DNA of 64,000 nt from Streptomyces sp. NBC_01476 (GCF_036227265.1 NZ_CP109446.1:7767001-7831000), one strand, 5' to 3'. Shown: positions 1 through 8,694, counted from the first letter of the stretch. The notes: a model not told the origin generated them from the letters alone. Made by a program: numbers and translations.

Positions 1-430
1 CGGTGACCGTCAGGTTCTGGACGCCGCCGGTGCCGGCGGTGGTCGAGTAGACCGTCGTCCACTGTGAGGCGTCGTCGGAGACCTGGATCTGGTACGCGGT
101 CGCGTAGTTCTCCCAGTTCAGCGTCACCTTGCTGAGCGTGGAGGTGGCGCCGAGGTCGATCCGGAGCCACTGCGGGTCGCTCCACGCGCTGGCCCAGCGG
201 GTGGTGGTGCTCCCGTCGACCGCCGCCGAGGCCGGGTAGCCGTCGCCCTCGGTGCTGGAGGCGGTGGCGGGCCGGCCCTGCGAGAGCAGGATGTCGGCGG
301 CGTGCGCGGAGGTCGCGGGGACGGCGAGCGCGTACGCCGCCAGGCCCAGGGCCAGCAAGGCGAGCAGCAGTACGCGAAGAGGCGGGGGGATCGAACCGAG
401 CCGGGCGGACGCTGAGGGTGAGGCTCTCAT
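1..430 (-). CDS. Secreted F5/8 type C (discoidin, CBM32-like) domain protein, partial
   Basis: Only the first 143 codons lie in the window; the rest runs off the left edge. The start is the ATG ending at 430. The protein opens with a basic stretch, a Leu/Ala-rich segment of about 20 residues and a probable signal-peptidase site after the SAHA motif near residue 44, so it should be exported. What follows (ILLSQGRPATASS, DGSTTTRWAS, WLRIDLG, YQIQVSDD) is the standard opening of an F5/8 type C sugar-binding domain, usually attached to a glycoside hydrolase or lectin. The catalytic part, if any, is not visible. An inverted repeat at 497-512 sits about 70 bases upstream and matches sites near the GH3 and ROK genes, which suggests joint control with that glycan locus. 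Confidence 0.85.
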   Translation of the reverse strand, partial: MRASPSASARLGSIPPPLRVLLLALLALGLAAYALAVPATSAHAADILLSQGRPATASSTEGDGYPASAAVDGSTTTRWASAWSDPQWLRIDLGATSTLSKVTLNWENYATAYQIQVSDDASQWTTVYSTTAGTGGVQNLTVT

Positions 431-827
431 GCCGGTCTCCTGTGGTGCGAGGGGGGAAGGAGGGGAGGGCGCGCTCCAGGGGACGGCATGAGGCTTGGGA
501 GAGCGCTCTCTCAGTGCGCCTGATGGTTGCCCGTGCGTTTCCGGGGTGTCAAGGGATCGGACCGGAAGCGGGTGGACGGACGCCGGGCCGGAGGCGGGGG
601 AGCGGGGCCGGTTCCGGCGGGTGCGGGGGCGGAGTGAAGGCGGGCCACCGCGGCCGGAGTTGACGTCCTTCGCCGGGCGGAACCGCTGGTCGGGGCAGAG
701 ACGGAGGGCCGGCCGCAGGCGGGGACACGGCGCCGCGCGGGCAGGGGCGCGGTGGGGAACCGGACAATCGCACGGTGTCCGCCGAGGCGGCCTGTTCGCC
801 GGCGGGCGGCGCCCGCACACTGAATCC
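431..827. other. Intergenic region with one operator
   Basis: These nearly 400 bases separate two divergently read genes. I see one clear element, the inverted repeat at 497-512. Short reading frames here have no credible ribosome site or family match and look like high-GC noise. Confidence 0.6.
497..512. promoter_or_regulatory. GAGAGCGCTCTC operator, upstream of the F5/8C gene
   Basis: The sequence GGGAGAGCGCTCTCTC is a 16-base inverted repeat with one mismatch in the outer arm and a CG centre, as LacI-type repressors favour. The same core occurs at 1439-1454 and, as variants, at 3668, 3781 and 5821. It resembles the CebR/CelR cellobiose operator TGGGAGCGCTCCCA, with an extra AG/CT step in each arm. 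The binding protein is not known from the sequence. Confidence 0.7.
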
Positions 828-1352
828 ATGCCGGACTCCGGGGAAACGCCCCAGGACGTCTGGGAAGCGTGCGTCCGGCACAGCGACCTGGTGTTCTGGA
901 TCCATGATCAGGTGTGGTACCAGCGGGACCGCAGGATGGACGCCTACCGCAGCCTGGAGCTGGCCGTCCCCACCGCGGACGCCCTGACCAGGACACTGGT
1001 GGCATTGCGCTGGTACGCGCTCTCCAACGACGCGGCGGTCGGCGCCGGAAGGTATCTGACCGGCGACGACCTGGCCTGGGTCCCGCTGGAGGACATCAGG
1101 GCCCGCATGCGGCGGCCGGTCCACGAACTCTTCGCGGGACTTGAGGCGGTGGCGCTGGGCCCGGCCGAGGGGCACTGGGTGAATGTGCTCAGGCTGTTCA
1201 GCTACGACCAGGAGGGGCGCGGGCCGTTCTTCCTGGCGCGGATCAGCGGAGTCTTCACGACCGTGGTCCAGCGGCTCGTCGACCGGTACAGGAACCCGGG
1301 GCTCAACGTCCGTGACCTGCGGGTGTTCGCCTGGGACTACCCGCCCCGGTGA
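828..1352 (+). CDS. Hypothetical protein, 174 aa
   Basis: I do not recognise a family. The chosen ATG is the first one in frame after a long stretch that reads like non-coding sequence, although no strong Shine-Dalgarno site precedes it. The protein is soluble, rich in Trp, Arg and Asp, with no signal peptide or membrane segment, and codon third positions are strongly G/C, which supports real coding. It ends with WDYPPR. It lies between the F5/8C gene and the GH3 gene, but nothing in the sequence links it to sugar use, and the operator at 1439 lies downstream of it. Function unknown. Confidence 0.6.
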   Translation: MPDSGETPQDVWEACVRHSDLVFWIHDQVWYQRDRRMDAYRSLELAVPTADALTRTLVALRWYALSNDAAVGAGRYLTGDDLAWVPLEDIRARMRRPVHELFAGLEAVALGPAEGHWVNVLRLFSYDQEGRGPFFLARISGVFTTVVQRLVDRYRNPGLNVRDLRVFAWDYPPR

Positions 1353-1438
1353 GCGGGAGGGCGGGCGGTGCGCGGGGGCGGTGCCCGCCGGTGCGGGGTT
1401 GACAGGAGGCGGCGGGGGAGCTGAAGGTACGGGGGTGC

Positions 1439-1454
1439 GGGAGAGCGCTCTCCC
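1439..1454. promoter_or_regulatory. Perfect GGGAGAGCGCTCTCCC palindrome upstream of GH3
   Basis: This is a perfect 16-base palindrome (18 with the flanking C/G), about 145 bases before the GH3 start. It is the best copy of the motif in the window and the likely main operator for the beta-glucosidase. The CG centre and sugar-gene context fit a LacI-family repressor; the ROK protein at 5905 is another candidate. Confidence 0.78.
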
Positions 1455-1596
1455 GGTGATTGTCGGCCTGCGGGCCGCCGGCTCGACCCGACGCGGCCGT
1501 CGGCGCCCGTCCCCCCTCCGCCCACCGACCACGCGGCCCCGTACCCCGAACAGCCGTCCCGGCGGCGGGCCGGGGTACCCGCCGGGCCCCGAAGGG

Positions 1597-4317
1597 ATGA
1601 CCATGCTCACCCCCGCGTCCCCTGTGCCGCCTCCGGACTCCGTACCCCAACGTCTCCTCGGCGCAATCGAGTCGGAGACGGCACCGGCCGATCTGCCGGC
1701 CGGCCCCACGGCGCTGCGCGCAGCCGGATCCGCGGCCGTACCGCCCACACCGCCCACACCGCCGACCCCGCCGGCGCCTGCGCTCCGGCCCGGGCCGGCC
1801 GCGGTGGCGGCGACCGCGCCGGACACGGCGTCACCCCTGACGTCCGGGGAACTGGACGGTCTGGTGGGCCGGCTGGGGCTGGCGGCGAAGGTGCGGCTGC
1901 TCTCCGGGGCGGCGTCGTTCCGGCTGTGCGGGGAAGCGGAGATCGGGCTGCGGGCGATCGGGGTGTCGGACGGGCCCGCCGGGGTGCGGGGGGAGCGGTG
2001 GGACGAGCGGGACACATCGCTCGCGCTGCCGTCGCCGACCGCCCTGGCGGCGAGCTGGGACGAGGAACTGGTCGGTGAACTGGGCGGGTTGCTGGCGGCA
2101 GAGGCCCGCCGCAAGGGCGTCGGCGTACTGCTCGCGCCCACGCTCAACCTGCACCGGAGCCCGGGCGCGGGGCGGCACTTCGAGTGCTACTCCGAGGACC
2201 CGCTGCTCACCGGGCGGATCGCGGTCGCGTACATCGGCGGGGTGCAGGCGGGCGGAGTCGCCGCGACCGCGAAGCACTACGTGGCGAACGACTCGGAGAC
2301 CGAACGCCTCACCCTGGACGCCCGGTTGGACGAGCGCACCCTGCGGGAGCTCTATCTCGCGCCCTTCGAAGCCGCGGTACGGGCCGGGGTGTGGGCGGTG
2401 ATGTCCGCCTACAACGGAGTGAACGGCGCCACCATGTCCGAGAGTCCGCTGCTGGCCGAACCGCTCAAGGGGGAGTGGGGGTTCGACGGGGTGGTGGTCT
2501 CCGACTGGGGCGCCGTCCGCTCCACCGAGGCCGCCGCGCTGGCCGCCCAGGACCTGGCCATGCCGGGACCCGAACCCCGCTGGGCGGCCCCGCTGCTCGC
2601 CGCCGTCCGGGACGGCCGGGTACCGGAGAAGGTCATCGACGAGAAGGTGCGGCGGATCCTGCTGCTGGCCGCCCGGGTCGGCGCACTCGACGGCGTACCC
2701 GCCCCGCGGACGCCCCCCGCGCCCGCCGACCCCCGGGGCCTGCTGCGGCGCGCGGTCGCCGCCGGATGCGTACTGCTGCGCAACGAGGGCCAGTTGCTGC
2801 CGCTGACCACTGACGGCCCGGCGCGTCGGCGCCGGATCGCGGTGGTCGGGCCCAACGCCGCCGCGGCCCGCTTCCAGGGCGGCGGCAGCGCGGCGGTCTT
2901 CCCCGAGGAGGTCGTCTCACCGCTGACTGGTATCGAGGAAGCGCTCCTGGGCACCGGCACCGAGGTGGTCTACGCCGAGGGCGCCGTGCTCACCACTCGC
3001 CCGACCCCCCTCCACACCGGGAACGCCCGTGACCCGCGCACCGGCGAGCCCGGCGTCCTCGTCCGCTATCTCGCCGCGGACGGGACCGAACTCCATGCCG
3101 AACACCGGCTCAGCGGCCGGATCCTGGAATCAGGCGACGCGCCCGAGGCCGCCGCGGCCGCGGCCGCCGTCGAGGTCAGTGCGCGGGTCACCACCGACCG
3201 GCCCGGCCCGTGGCGCTTCTCGGTGATCGGCCTCGGCGCGGTCGCCCTCACCGTCGACGGCCGGCCGCTGGTGGACACCTATGTCGTTCCCGAGTCCCAG
3301 GACCCCACCTATGTGCATGTCACCCCGCCCTTCCGCACCGCCTCCCACGAGGTGGGCGCCGGGCGGGAGTTGCTGCTGACCGCCACCCGCCGCTGGGAGG
3401 CCGGGCACGGACAGGCGGTGGCACTGGCGCTGGACCCGCCGAGCCGGGACGAGGACGCCCTGATCGCCGAGGCGGTCGAGGCGGCCCGCGGCGCCGACAC
3501 CGCGATCGTCGTGGTCGGCACCACCGACGAGATCGAGAGCGAGGGCTTCGACCGCACCTCGCTCGCCCTCCCCGGCCGCCAGGACGACCTCGTCTCCGCC
3601 GTGACCGCCGCCAACCCCCGCACCGTGGTGATCGTCAACTCCGGCGGCCCGGTCGAACTGCCCTGGCGGGAGAGCGCTCCCGCGGTGCTGCTCTGCTGGT
3701 TTCCCGGCCAGGAAGCCGGTCACGGCCTGGCCGACGTGCTCTTCGGCCAGGCCGAGCCCGGCGGGCGCCTGCCCACCACCTGGGGAGCGCTCTCCCGCGA
3801 CGCGCGGGGCCCGGACTCCCCGCACCCCGCCACCACCCCCGTCGACGGCGTGCTCCGCTACGACGAGGGCCCGTACATCGGCCACCGCGCCTGGCGGCGG
3901 GCAGGCACCGAACCGGCCTACTGGTTCGGCCACGGCCTCGGCTACACCACCTGGACCTACGAGGACTTGGAGGTCATCCGGGCCCCCGGCCCGGCCGCAC
4001 CCGCTCCTGGCACACCCACCGCCCTCGCCCGCGTCACGGTCCGCAACACCGGTACCCGCCCCGGCCGGGAGGTCGTCCAGCTCTACCTCACCACCGGCCC
4101 CGACCCTTACGACGACGGCGGGCTGCGGCTGGCCGGATACGCCGCGGTCCTGGCCGACCCCGGCGCGACAGCGGTCGCCGAGGTCGTGATTGCCTCCCGC
4201 GCCTTCCAGCGCTGGTCACCGGAGCACGGGCGCTGGGAGCCGCGCCCGGGCCCGTACACGCTGCACGCCGGTCCGTCCGCCGCCCGGCAACCGCTCTCCC
4301 GGCCCCTGGCGTTCTGA
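1597..4317 (+). CDS. Glycoside hydrolase family 3 beta-glucosidase with PA14-like insert
   Basis: A 906-residue GH3 enzyme that should release terminal beta-linked glucose (or a related sugar) from oligosaccharides. After a Pro/Ala-rich N-terminal stretch of about 90 residues without a clear signal peptide, the GH3 barrel starts near LTSGEL. It carries the KHYVANDSE motif and the VVSDWGA motif, with the nucleophile Asp at residue 303. The second GH3 domain follows, interrupted by a PA14-like segment (YLAADGTEL through HVTPPFR), and a fibronectin-like C-terminal domain ends with LHAGPS. This is the layout of the long bacterial GH3 beta-glucosidases. The start follows a GAAGGG ribosome site directly; a later start within the Pro-rich stretch is possible. 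Substrate specificity cannot be read. The protein is probably cytoplasmic. Two variant operators lie inside the gene at 3668 and 3781. Confidence 0.92.
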   Translation: MTMLTPASPVPPPDSVPQRLLGAIESETAPADLPAGPTALRAAGSAAVPPTPPTPPTPPAPALRPGPAAVAATAPDTASPLTSGELDGLVGRLGLAAKVRLLSGAASFRLCGEAEIGLRAIGVSDGPAGVRGERWDERDTSLALPSPTALAASWDEELVGELGGLLAAEARRKGVGVLLAPTLNLHRSPGAGRHFECYSEDPLLTGRIAVAYIGGVQAGGVAATAKHYVANDSETERLTLDARLDERTLRELYLAPFEAAVRAGVWAVMSAYNGVNGATMSESPLLAEPLKGEWGFDGVVVSDWGAVRSTEAAALAAQDLAMPGPEPRWAAPLLAAVRDGRVPEKVIDEKVRRILLLAARVGALDGVPAPRTPPAPADPRGLLRRAVAAGCVLLRNEGQLLPLTTDGPARRRRIAVVGPNAAAARFQGGGSAAVFPEEVVSPLTGIEEALLGTGTEVVYAEGAVLTTRPTPLHTGNARDPRTGEPGVLVRYLAADGTELHAEHRLSGRILESGDAPEAAAAAAAVEVSARVTTDRPGPWRFSVIGLGAVALTVDGRPLVDTYVVPESQDPTYVHVTPPFRTASHEVGAGRELLLTATRRWEAGHGQAVALALDPPSRDEDALIAEAVEAARGADTAIVVVGTTDEIESEGFDRTSLALPGRQDDLVSAVTAANPRTVVIVNSGGPVELPWRESAPAVLLCWFPGQEAGHGLADVLFGQAEPGGRLPTTWGALSRDARGPDSPHPATTPVDGVLRYDEGPYIGHRAWRRAGTEPAYWFGHGLGYTTWTYEDLEVIRAPGPAAPAPGTPTALARVTVRNTGTRPGREVVQLYLTTGPDPYDDGGLRLAGYAAVLADPGATAVAEVVIASRAFQRWSPEHGRWEPRPGPYTLHAGPSAARQPLSRPLAF
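3668..3681. promoter_or_regulatory. Variant GAGCGCTC site inside the GH3 gene
   Basis: The sequence GGGAGAGCGCTCCC joins one long half (GGGAGAGC) to one short CebR-like half (GCTCCC). It lies in coding sequence, so it may be chance, but a second variant follows 113 bases later. Intragenic auxiliary operators are known for LacI-family repressors. Confidence 0.4.
3781..3796. promoter_or_regulatory. Second variant GAGCGCTC site inside the GH3 gene
   Basis: The sequence TGGGGAGCGCTCTCCC joins a short half (GGGAGC) to a long half (GCTCTCCC), the mirror image of the 3668 site. It is a candidate auxiliary operator, with the same caution about coding sequence. Confidence 0.4.
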
Positions 4318-4446
4318 CCGCGCACCCGGGCGGAGCACCGCCGTCCCGGGACCGGGCGCCCCTCAGCCCTGACCGCGAGGGGCGCCCCCCGGGGATTGAT
4401 CGCCGGCCGCGGCGACCCGTAGGGTCGGACGTAAAAAGCGACACAT

Positions 4447-4458
4447 CCGATGAATCGG
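4447..4458. promoter_or_regulatory. CCGAT-N2-ATCGG inverted repeat before the GH29 gene
   Basis: A perfect 5-base-arm inverted repeat with a two-base centre lies 33 bases before the fucosidase start, in a short patch that is AT-rich for this genome. This is a plausible repressor site near the start of transcription. The arms are short, so chance cannot be excluded. Confidence 0.35.
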
Positions 4459-4491
4459 TTTTCCGGCACGCACCACAGCGAGGACACGCCC

Positions 4492-5769
4492 ATGCCCATG
4501 CAACCCTGGTTCCCCGACGCGAAGCTCGGCATCTTCGTGCACTACGGGATCTACGCGGTGGACGGCGTGCCGGAGTCCTGGTCGTTCTACGACGGGCGGG
4601 TCAGCCGCGAGCAGTACATGAAGCAGCTCGCCGGATTCACCGCGGCGCGCTACGAACCGGAAGCCTGGGCCCGGCTGTTCGCCCGCGCCGGAGCACGGTA
4701 CGCGGTACTGACCGCCCGTCACCACGACGGCGTCGCCCTCTGGGACACCGCGCAGCGCGGCCTGTCGGTGGCCCGCGACACCCCGGCCGGCCGCGACCTG
4801 GTCGCGGGCTACGCCGACGCCCTGCGCGCGGAGGGCCTCAAGGTCGGCCTGTACTACTCGCACTCCGACTGGTCGCACCCCGACTACCCGACCGTCCGCC
4901 ACCCGCACCCGGAGACCGCCCCGGTCCCGGTGAACGACAACCGGTTCAGCGCGCCGGCGCCGGGGGCCGAGGACCCCGCCGCCTGGCGGCGCTACCTCGC
5001 CTACCGCGACGCCCAGGTGCGGGAGCTGACCACCCGCTACCGCCCCGATCTGCTCTGGTTCGACGGCGAGTGGGAGCGCAGCGAGGAGCAGTGGGGCATC
5101 GGGGAACTCGCCGACCAGATCCTCGCGGTCAACCCCGCCACGGTGCTCAACGCCCGCATGCTCAGCCGCGGCGACTACGCCACCCCCGAGCAGGGGGTGC
5201 CGATGCGGGCTCCGGACGGCCCCTGGGAGCTGTGCCTCACCATCAACGAGTCCTGGGGTTACCAGGGCGACGACCACAGCCACAAGTCCGTGGGCCAGCT
5301 GGTCCGTTACTTCGCCGAGACGATAGGCGCCGGCGGCAATCTGCTGCTGGACGTCGGCCCGCGCGAGGACGGCACCATCACCGGCGAGCAGACCGTGCGG
5401 CTCGAAGGGCTCGGCGACTGGATCGCCCGGCACGCACCCGCGGTGTACGGCACGGTGGCCGGGCTGCCGGCCGGCCACCACTACGGCCCGAGCACCCTGT
5501 CAGCCGACCGCCGCACCCTCTATCTGACCTGCTTCGACACGCCGCGCGAGACCGTTTCGGTACGGGGGCTGCGCACCGCGGTCCGGCGCGTCACGGTGGT
5601 CTCCACCGGCGTGGAACTCGCCCACCGTGTCACCGGCGGCCTGCACGAGGTGCCCGGGGTGCTGTGGATCGACGCGCCGGAACCGGCGCAGAGCGACCCG
5701 TACGCCACGGTGCTGGCCCTCGAACTCGACGGCGAACTCGACCTCTACCGCGGCACCGGTCGCGGCTGA
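4492..5769 (+). CDS. Alpha-L-fucosidase, glycoside hydrolase family 29
   Basis: A 425-residue enzyme that should remove terminal alpha-L-fucose. It begins with the GH29 signature WFPDAKLGIFVHYGIYAV, then TARHHDGVALWD, and has the catalytic nucleophile Asp at residue 191 within LLWFDGEWE. The following ESWGY and NLLLDVGPREDG motifs are also typical of GH29. No signal peptide is seen, so it probably acts in the cytoplasm on imported oligosaccharides. The start at 4492 was chosen over an in-frame ATG at 4450 because GAGGA sits 7 bases before it and the GH29 domain starts at once. It lies between the GH3 gene and the ROK regulator and is probably part of the same glycan-use locus. Confidence 0.92.
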   Translation: MPMQPWFPDAKLGIFVHYGIYAVDGVPESWSFYDGRVSREQYMKQLAGFTAARYEPEAWARLFARAGARYAVLTARHHDGVALWDTAQRGLSVARDTPAGRDLVAGYADALRAEGLKVGLYYSHSDWSHPDYPTVRHPHPETAPVPVNDNRFSAPAPGAEDPAAWRRYLAYRDAQVRELTTRYRPDLLWFDGEWERSEEQWGIGELADQILAVNPATVLNARMLSRGDYATPEQGVPMRAPDGPWELCLTINESWGYQGDDHSHKSVGQLVRYFAETIGAGGNLLLDVGPREDGTITGEQTVRLEGLGDWIARHAPAVYGTVAGLPAGHHYGPSTLSADRRTLYLTCFDTPRETVSVRGLRTAVRRVTVVSTGVELAHRVTGGLHEVPGVLWIDAPEPAQSDPYATVLALELDGELDLYRGTGRG

Positions 5770-5820
5770 CCCGACGCCCCAGCCATCGGAGGTCTCCTCG
5801 GCCACCAGGCCCGTAGCGTT

Positions 5821-5836
5821 GGGAGAGCGCTCCCCG
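5821..5836. promoter_or_regulatory. Variant GAGCGCTC operator upstream of the ROK gene
   Basis: The sequence GGGAGAGCGCTCCCCG has a long left half and a short right half around the same GAGCGCTC core. It lies 69 bases before the ROK start and may serve autoregulation by the ROK protein, or control by an unseen LacI regulator. Confidence 0.6.
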
Positions 5837-5904
5837 GCCGAGGGTGAAACGCCCGTGTTCTGGCACCATGTGGGCTGTACTGCGACATCGCGAAGGGGAG
5901 CCCG

Positions 5905-7092
5905 GTGAAGCGCGACGTGGGCCGGACGACGAGGGATCTCCGTCGTCACAACCGCGTCTCCGTGCTGTCCAAGCTCTATCTGCACGGCCCCTCAAGCCGG
6001 TTCGACCTGATGGGCGCCACCGGCCTCAGCTCCGCCACGGTCAGCAACGTCGTCACCGATCTGGTCGGGGACGGTCTGGTCGCCGAGGCCGGGCTGCTGG
6101 ACTCCGACGGGGGCCGGCCGCGCACCCTGCTGGACGTACGCCCCGGCTACGCCCGGGTGGTCGGTGTGGACATCGGCGAGACCCACGTCCAGGTCGGCCT
6201 CTTCGACTGGACCCTGGACACCCTCGCCACCGCCACCTACCCGATGGACGAGGGCCACCTGGAACCGGCCGACCTGGCCGGTCTGGTGGCCACCGGCATC
6301 GAGGAGGTCGCCGCCACAGCGGACGCCGACCCGGCGGGACTGCTGGGCGTCGGCGTCGGGGTGCCCGGCACGGTGCTGCCCGACGGCCTGGTGCACGCCC
6401 CCACCCTGGGCTGGTCCGGTGTGCCGTTCGGCACCTTGCTGCGCCGGCAGGTCGCCGCGCCGCTGCACATGGACAACTGCGCCCGTACCCTCGGCCAGGC
6501 GGAGATGTGGCGCGGCGCGGGCCGCGGCGCGGAACGGGCGATCGTCGCACTCCTCGCGGTCGGTGTCGGTGCCGCGGTGGCCACCGGCTCGCCGAGCGGG
6601 GTCACCAGCACCACCAGCGAGTGGGGCCACACCGTCGTCGTGGCGGGCGGCGACCCCTGCCGGTGCGGCTCACGCGGCTGCCTGGAGGCGTATGTCGGCG
6701 CCGAGGCGATCCTGCGGCACTACGAACACATCCCCGGTGCGCCGGTGTTGCCCGCCGCCGGCACCGAGCAGCGGATCGCCGCCCTGGTCGCGGGCGCCGG
6801 CCGCCCCGGCGCCGCCGCCGACACCGTGGGGTGGGCCGCGGAGTACCTCGGGATCGGCATCGCCAACCTCGTCAACCTGCTCAGCCCGGACCGGGTGATC
6901 CTCTCCGGCTGGCTCAGCATGGCGCTCGGCCCCGCCATGCTCCCCGCCGTCCACGACGCGATGCGCCGCCACAGCCTGCACTACACGGCGGCCGCCACCC
7001 GGCTCGAACTCGGCCGTCTGGGCCAGGAAGCGGTGGCTCTCGGGGCGGCGACGCTGCCCGTGCACGAACTGCTCACCGCGGGCGCCCGCTGA
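5905..7092 (+). CDS. ROK family transcriptional regulator with N-terminal winged HTH
   Basis: A 395-residue regulator that probably senses a sugar or sugar phosphate and controls the adjacent glycosidases. Residues 1-70 form a MarR-like helix-turn-helix (SRFDLMGATGLSSATVSNVVTDLV). The ROK domain follows with VVGVDIGETHVQVGLFD, the GVGVPGTV loop and the zinc-binding CRCGSRGCLEAYVG motif. The length is normal for ROK repressors of the NagC/XylR type. The start is a GTG with AAGGGGAG just upstream. An operator variant lies at 5821-5836 in its own upstream region. Whether it binds the other copies near the F5/8C and GH3 genes is inference. Confidence 0.9.
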   Translation: MKRDVGRTTRDLRRHNRVSVLSKLYLHGPSSRFDLMGATGLSSATVSNVVTDLVGDGLVAEAGLLDSDGGRPRTLLDVRPGYARVVGVDIGETHVQVGLFDWTLDTLATATYPMDEGHLEPADLAGLVATGIEEVAATADADPAGLLGVGVGVPGTVLPDGLVHAPTLGWSGVPFGTLLRRQVAAPLHMDNCARTLGQAEMWRGAGRGAERAIVALLAVGVGAAVATGSPSGVTSTTSEWGHTVVVAGGDPCRCGSRGCLEAYVGAEAILRHYEHIPGAPVLPAAGTEQRIAALVAGAGRPGAAADTVGWAAEYLGIGIANLVNLLSPDRVILSGWLSMALGPAMLPAVHDAMRRHSLHYTAAATRLELGRLGQEAVALGAATLPVHELLTAGAR

Positions 7093-7137
7093 CCCCGGCC
7101 TGGCCTGCCGCCCCTGCCATCCGCCATCATCGAAGCG

Positions 7138-7872
7138 ATGGGCACACGAGTGGACCTGGGGCTGGCCGCCGCGCGGACGGCCCACAGCGCGGCGCAGTGG
7201 ACCGCCGACGGGCTGTGGGCCTCGTCCGCGCTGCTCGGTTCGCAGGAGCTCCCGGCGCCCGCCGATGACGAGGGAAGCGCCGAGCATCTGGTGGTGGAAG
7301 TCGCCGGGCCGGACTGGGGGGTCGGGGTCGTGGCGGACCTCAGCCCGGCCGGCCGGGTGCACCTCGGGTTCGTCTCGGAGAACGACGCGGTGTGGGAGCG
7401 CCGCCGGATCCGCTCCGTGGAGACCTGGGACGCGCTGCTCGAACGCGCGGTGGGCCGGGCGTCGCGGATGCGGCTCGAACACGGGCAGTTGGTGGCCCGC
7501 ACCTGCACCACCGGCTGGCGGGACTGGGTGCACGGCAACCTGTGGGTGATGCCGGGCTGCCTGCTGCGGATGCGCAGCGGCTGGCTGGAGACCCTGGCGA
7601 ACAGCTACGGCTCGGGCACGTCGGCGCGCAAGTCCGGGCACAGCGTCGGTTACGACCCCGACGCCGTGCTCGCGGCCCACCGGACCAACAAGATCATCCC
7701 GTTCCGGGACATCGCAGCGGCGGAACTGCGCCGGGGCCTGACCACCTCAAGCCTCACCGTGCGGATGGCCGACGGGACCCTGCACAAGCTGCACTGGCGG
7801 TCATCCGATCCGGCGCACCGCCTCCTGGCCGACCGGCTGCTGCCGATCCTCGGTCCCCGCCTGACGACCTGA
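7138..7872 (+). CDS. Conserved-type hypothetical protein, 244 aa
   Basis: I do not recognise the family. The protein is soluble with no signal peptide or membrane span. Codon use is typical of the genome, so it is very likely real. The C-terminal part (IIPFRDIAAAELRRG, LTVRMADGTLHKLHWRSSDPAH) has the alternating pattern of a PH-like beta domain of the kind found in actinobacterial proteins of unknown role. It starts 45 bases after the ROK gene on the same strand and could be co-transcribed, but nothing ties it to sugar use. The ATG lacks a strong ribosome site. Confidence 0.65.
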   Translation: MGTRVDLGLAAARTAHSAAQWTADGLWASSALLGSQELPAPADDEGSAEHLVVEVAGPDWGVGVVADLSPAGRVHLGFVSENDAVWERRRIRSVETWDALLERAVGRASRMRLEHGQLVARTCTTGWRDWVHGNLWVMPGCLLRMRSGWLETLANSYGSGTSARKSGHSVGYDPDAVLAAHRTNKIIPFRDIAAAELRRGLTTSSLTVRMADGTLHKLHWRSSDPAHRLLADRLLPILGPRLTT

Positions 7873-7947
7873 CGCGGGCCGGCGGGCGCCGCTGCCGGCC
7901 CGGCTGCTCGCAGGGCCCGGGCGGCGGCGCCGCGGTCGCGCCTGCGG

Positions 7948-8484
7948 TCAGCTCTCGCGCTGGTAGCGGGCGGTGATGGAGACCGTCGTCGGGCCCTTGA
8001 TCATGCCGAGCTGGTTCCAGGTCATGCCGAAGTCGGCCCGGTGGACGGCGACTTCGGCCTCCAGGGTGACCGCGTTCGCGTCGGCGGCGGTGATGCGGGC
8101 GGTGAAGTTGAGCGGTCGCGTGGTGCCGCGGACCGTCAGCTCGCCTGCCACGTCGAGTTCGTCGGTGCCGACCGGGGTCACGGAGGCGGCGGTGAAGACC
8201 AGCTCCGGGTGCTCCTCGGAGTGGAAGAAGTCCGCAGAGCGCAGGTGGGTGTCCCGCTTGCCGTGGTTGGTGTCCAGCGAAGCGGTCTGGACGGTGAGGG
8301 TGCCCTGCGCGGTCCCGCCCGGCTGCACCTCGCCCGAGCCGCCGAGCGAGCCGAATTCGCCCTTGACGGTGATCAGGTTCCACACGCTCTTGCTGCGGAA
8401 GCGCACCGAGGAGTGCGCCGGGTCCAGGACCCAGTGGCCGGCTGCCGCACCGGCTGCCGGGTGGCCGGAGGTGGGGTTCGTCAT
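7948..8484 (-). CDS. YceI family protein
   Basis: A 178-residue YceI-like protein. The family has a lipocalin-like barrel that binds isoprenoid or other lipid molecules. The typical pattern is present: HWVLDPAHSSVRFRSKSVWNLITVKGEFG near the start, then DTNHGKRDTHLRSADFFHSEEHPELVFTA in the middle, then a FGMTWNQLGMIKGPTTVSI ending. No signal peptide is visible, as in most Streptomyces members, which suggests a cytoplasmic location. The gene is divergent from a MarR regulator at 8695, with an AT-rich shared control region holding a TTGA-N4-TCAA site, so MarR control of YceI is likely. Confidence 0.9.
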   Translation of the reverse strand: MTNPTSGHPAAGAAAGHWVLDPAHSSVRFRSKSVWNLITVKGEFGSLGGSGEVQPGGTAQGTLTVQTASLDTNHGKRDTHLRSADFFHSEEHPELVFTAASVTPVGTDELDVAGELTVRGTTRPLNFTARITAADANAVTLEAEVAVHRADFGMTWNQLGMIKGPTTVSITARYQRES

Positions 8485-8558
8485 GGGGGTGGTCCTTCGT
8501 TCAGGGGTTCTGGTGCGGACCGCGCCGTAGCGGCGGCACGGTCACCGGGGACATGTGA

Positions 8559-8570
8559 TTGAGCATTCAA
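8559..8570. promoter_or_regulatory. TTGA-N4-TCAA MarR-type operator candidate
   Basis: TTGAGCATTCAA lies in the divergent YceI/MarR control region, which is unusually AT-rich between 8555 and 8625. MarR-family repressors often bind TTG-spaced-CAA repeats. The nearby run TTAGATAGCCAGCGAGATAA (8586-8605) may hold the promoter or a second imperfect site. Confidence 0.4.
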
Positions 8571-8694
8571 CACGCTAACAGAGAATTAGATAGCCAGCGA
8601 GATAATAGCTCACGGTTATTCTGGTCGGCGGCGACGAAACCGTTCGCCGGCCGCTGCCGGGGCAGTGGCGGACAGCGGACCCGGGAGCGCACCC

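Noticed and set aside
549..2147. A 532-codon minus-strand frame with Ser/Pro repeats
   Set aside because: It crosses the GH3 N-terminus and the intergenic operator region; composition is that of a shadow frame.
3210..5816. An 868-codon Arg/Pro-rich frame on the plus strand
   Set aside because: It overlaps the GH3 and GH29 genes in another frame and has no ribosome site or family pattern.
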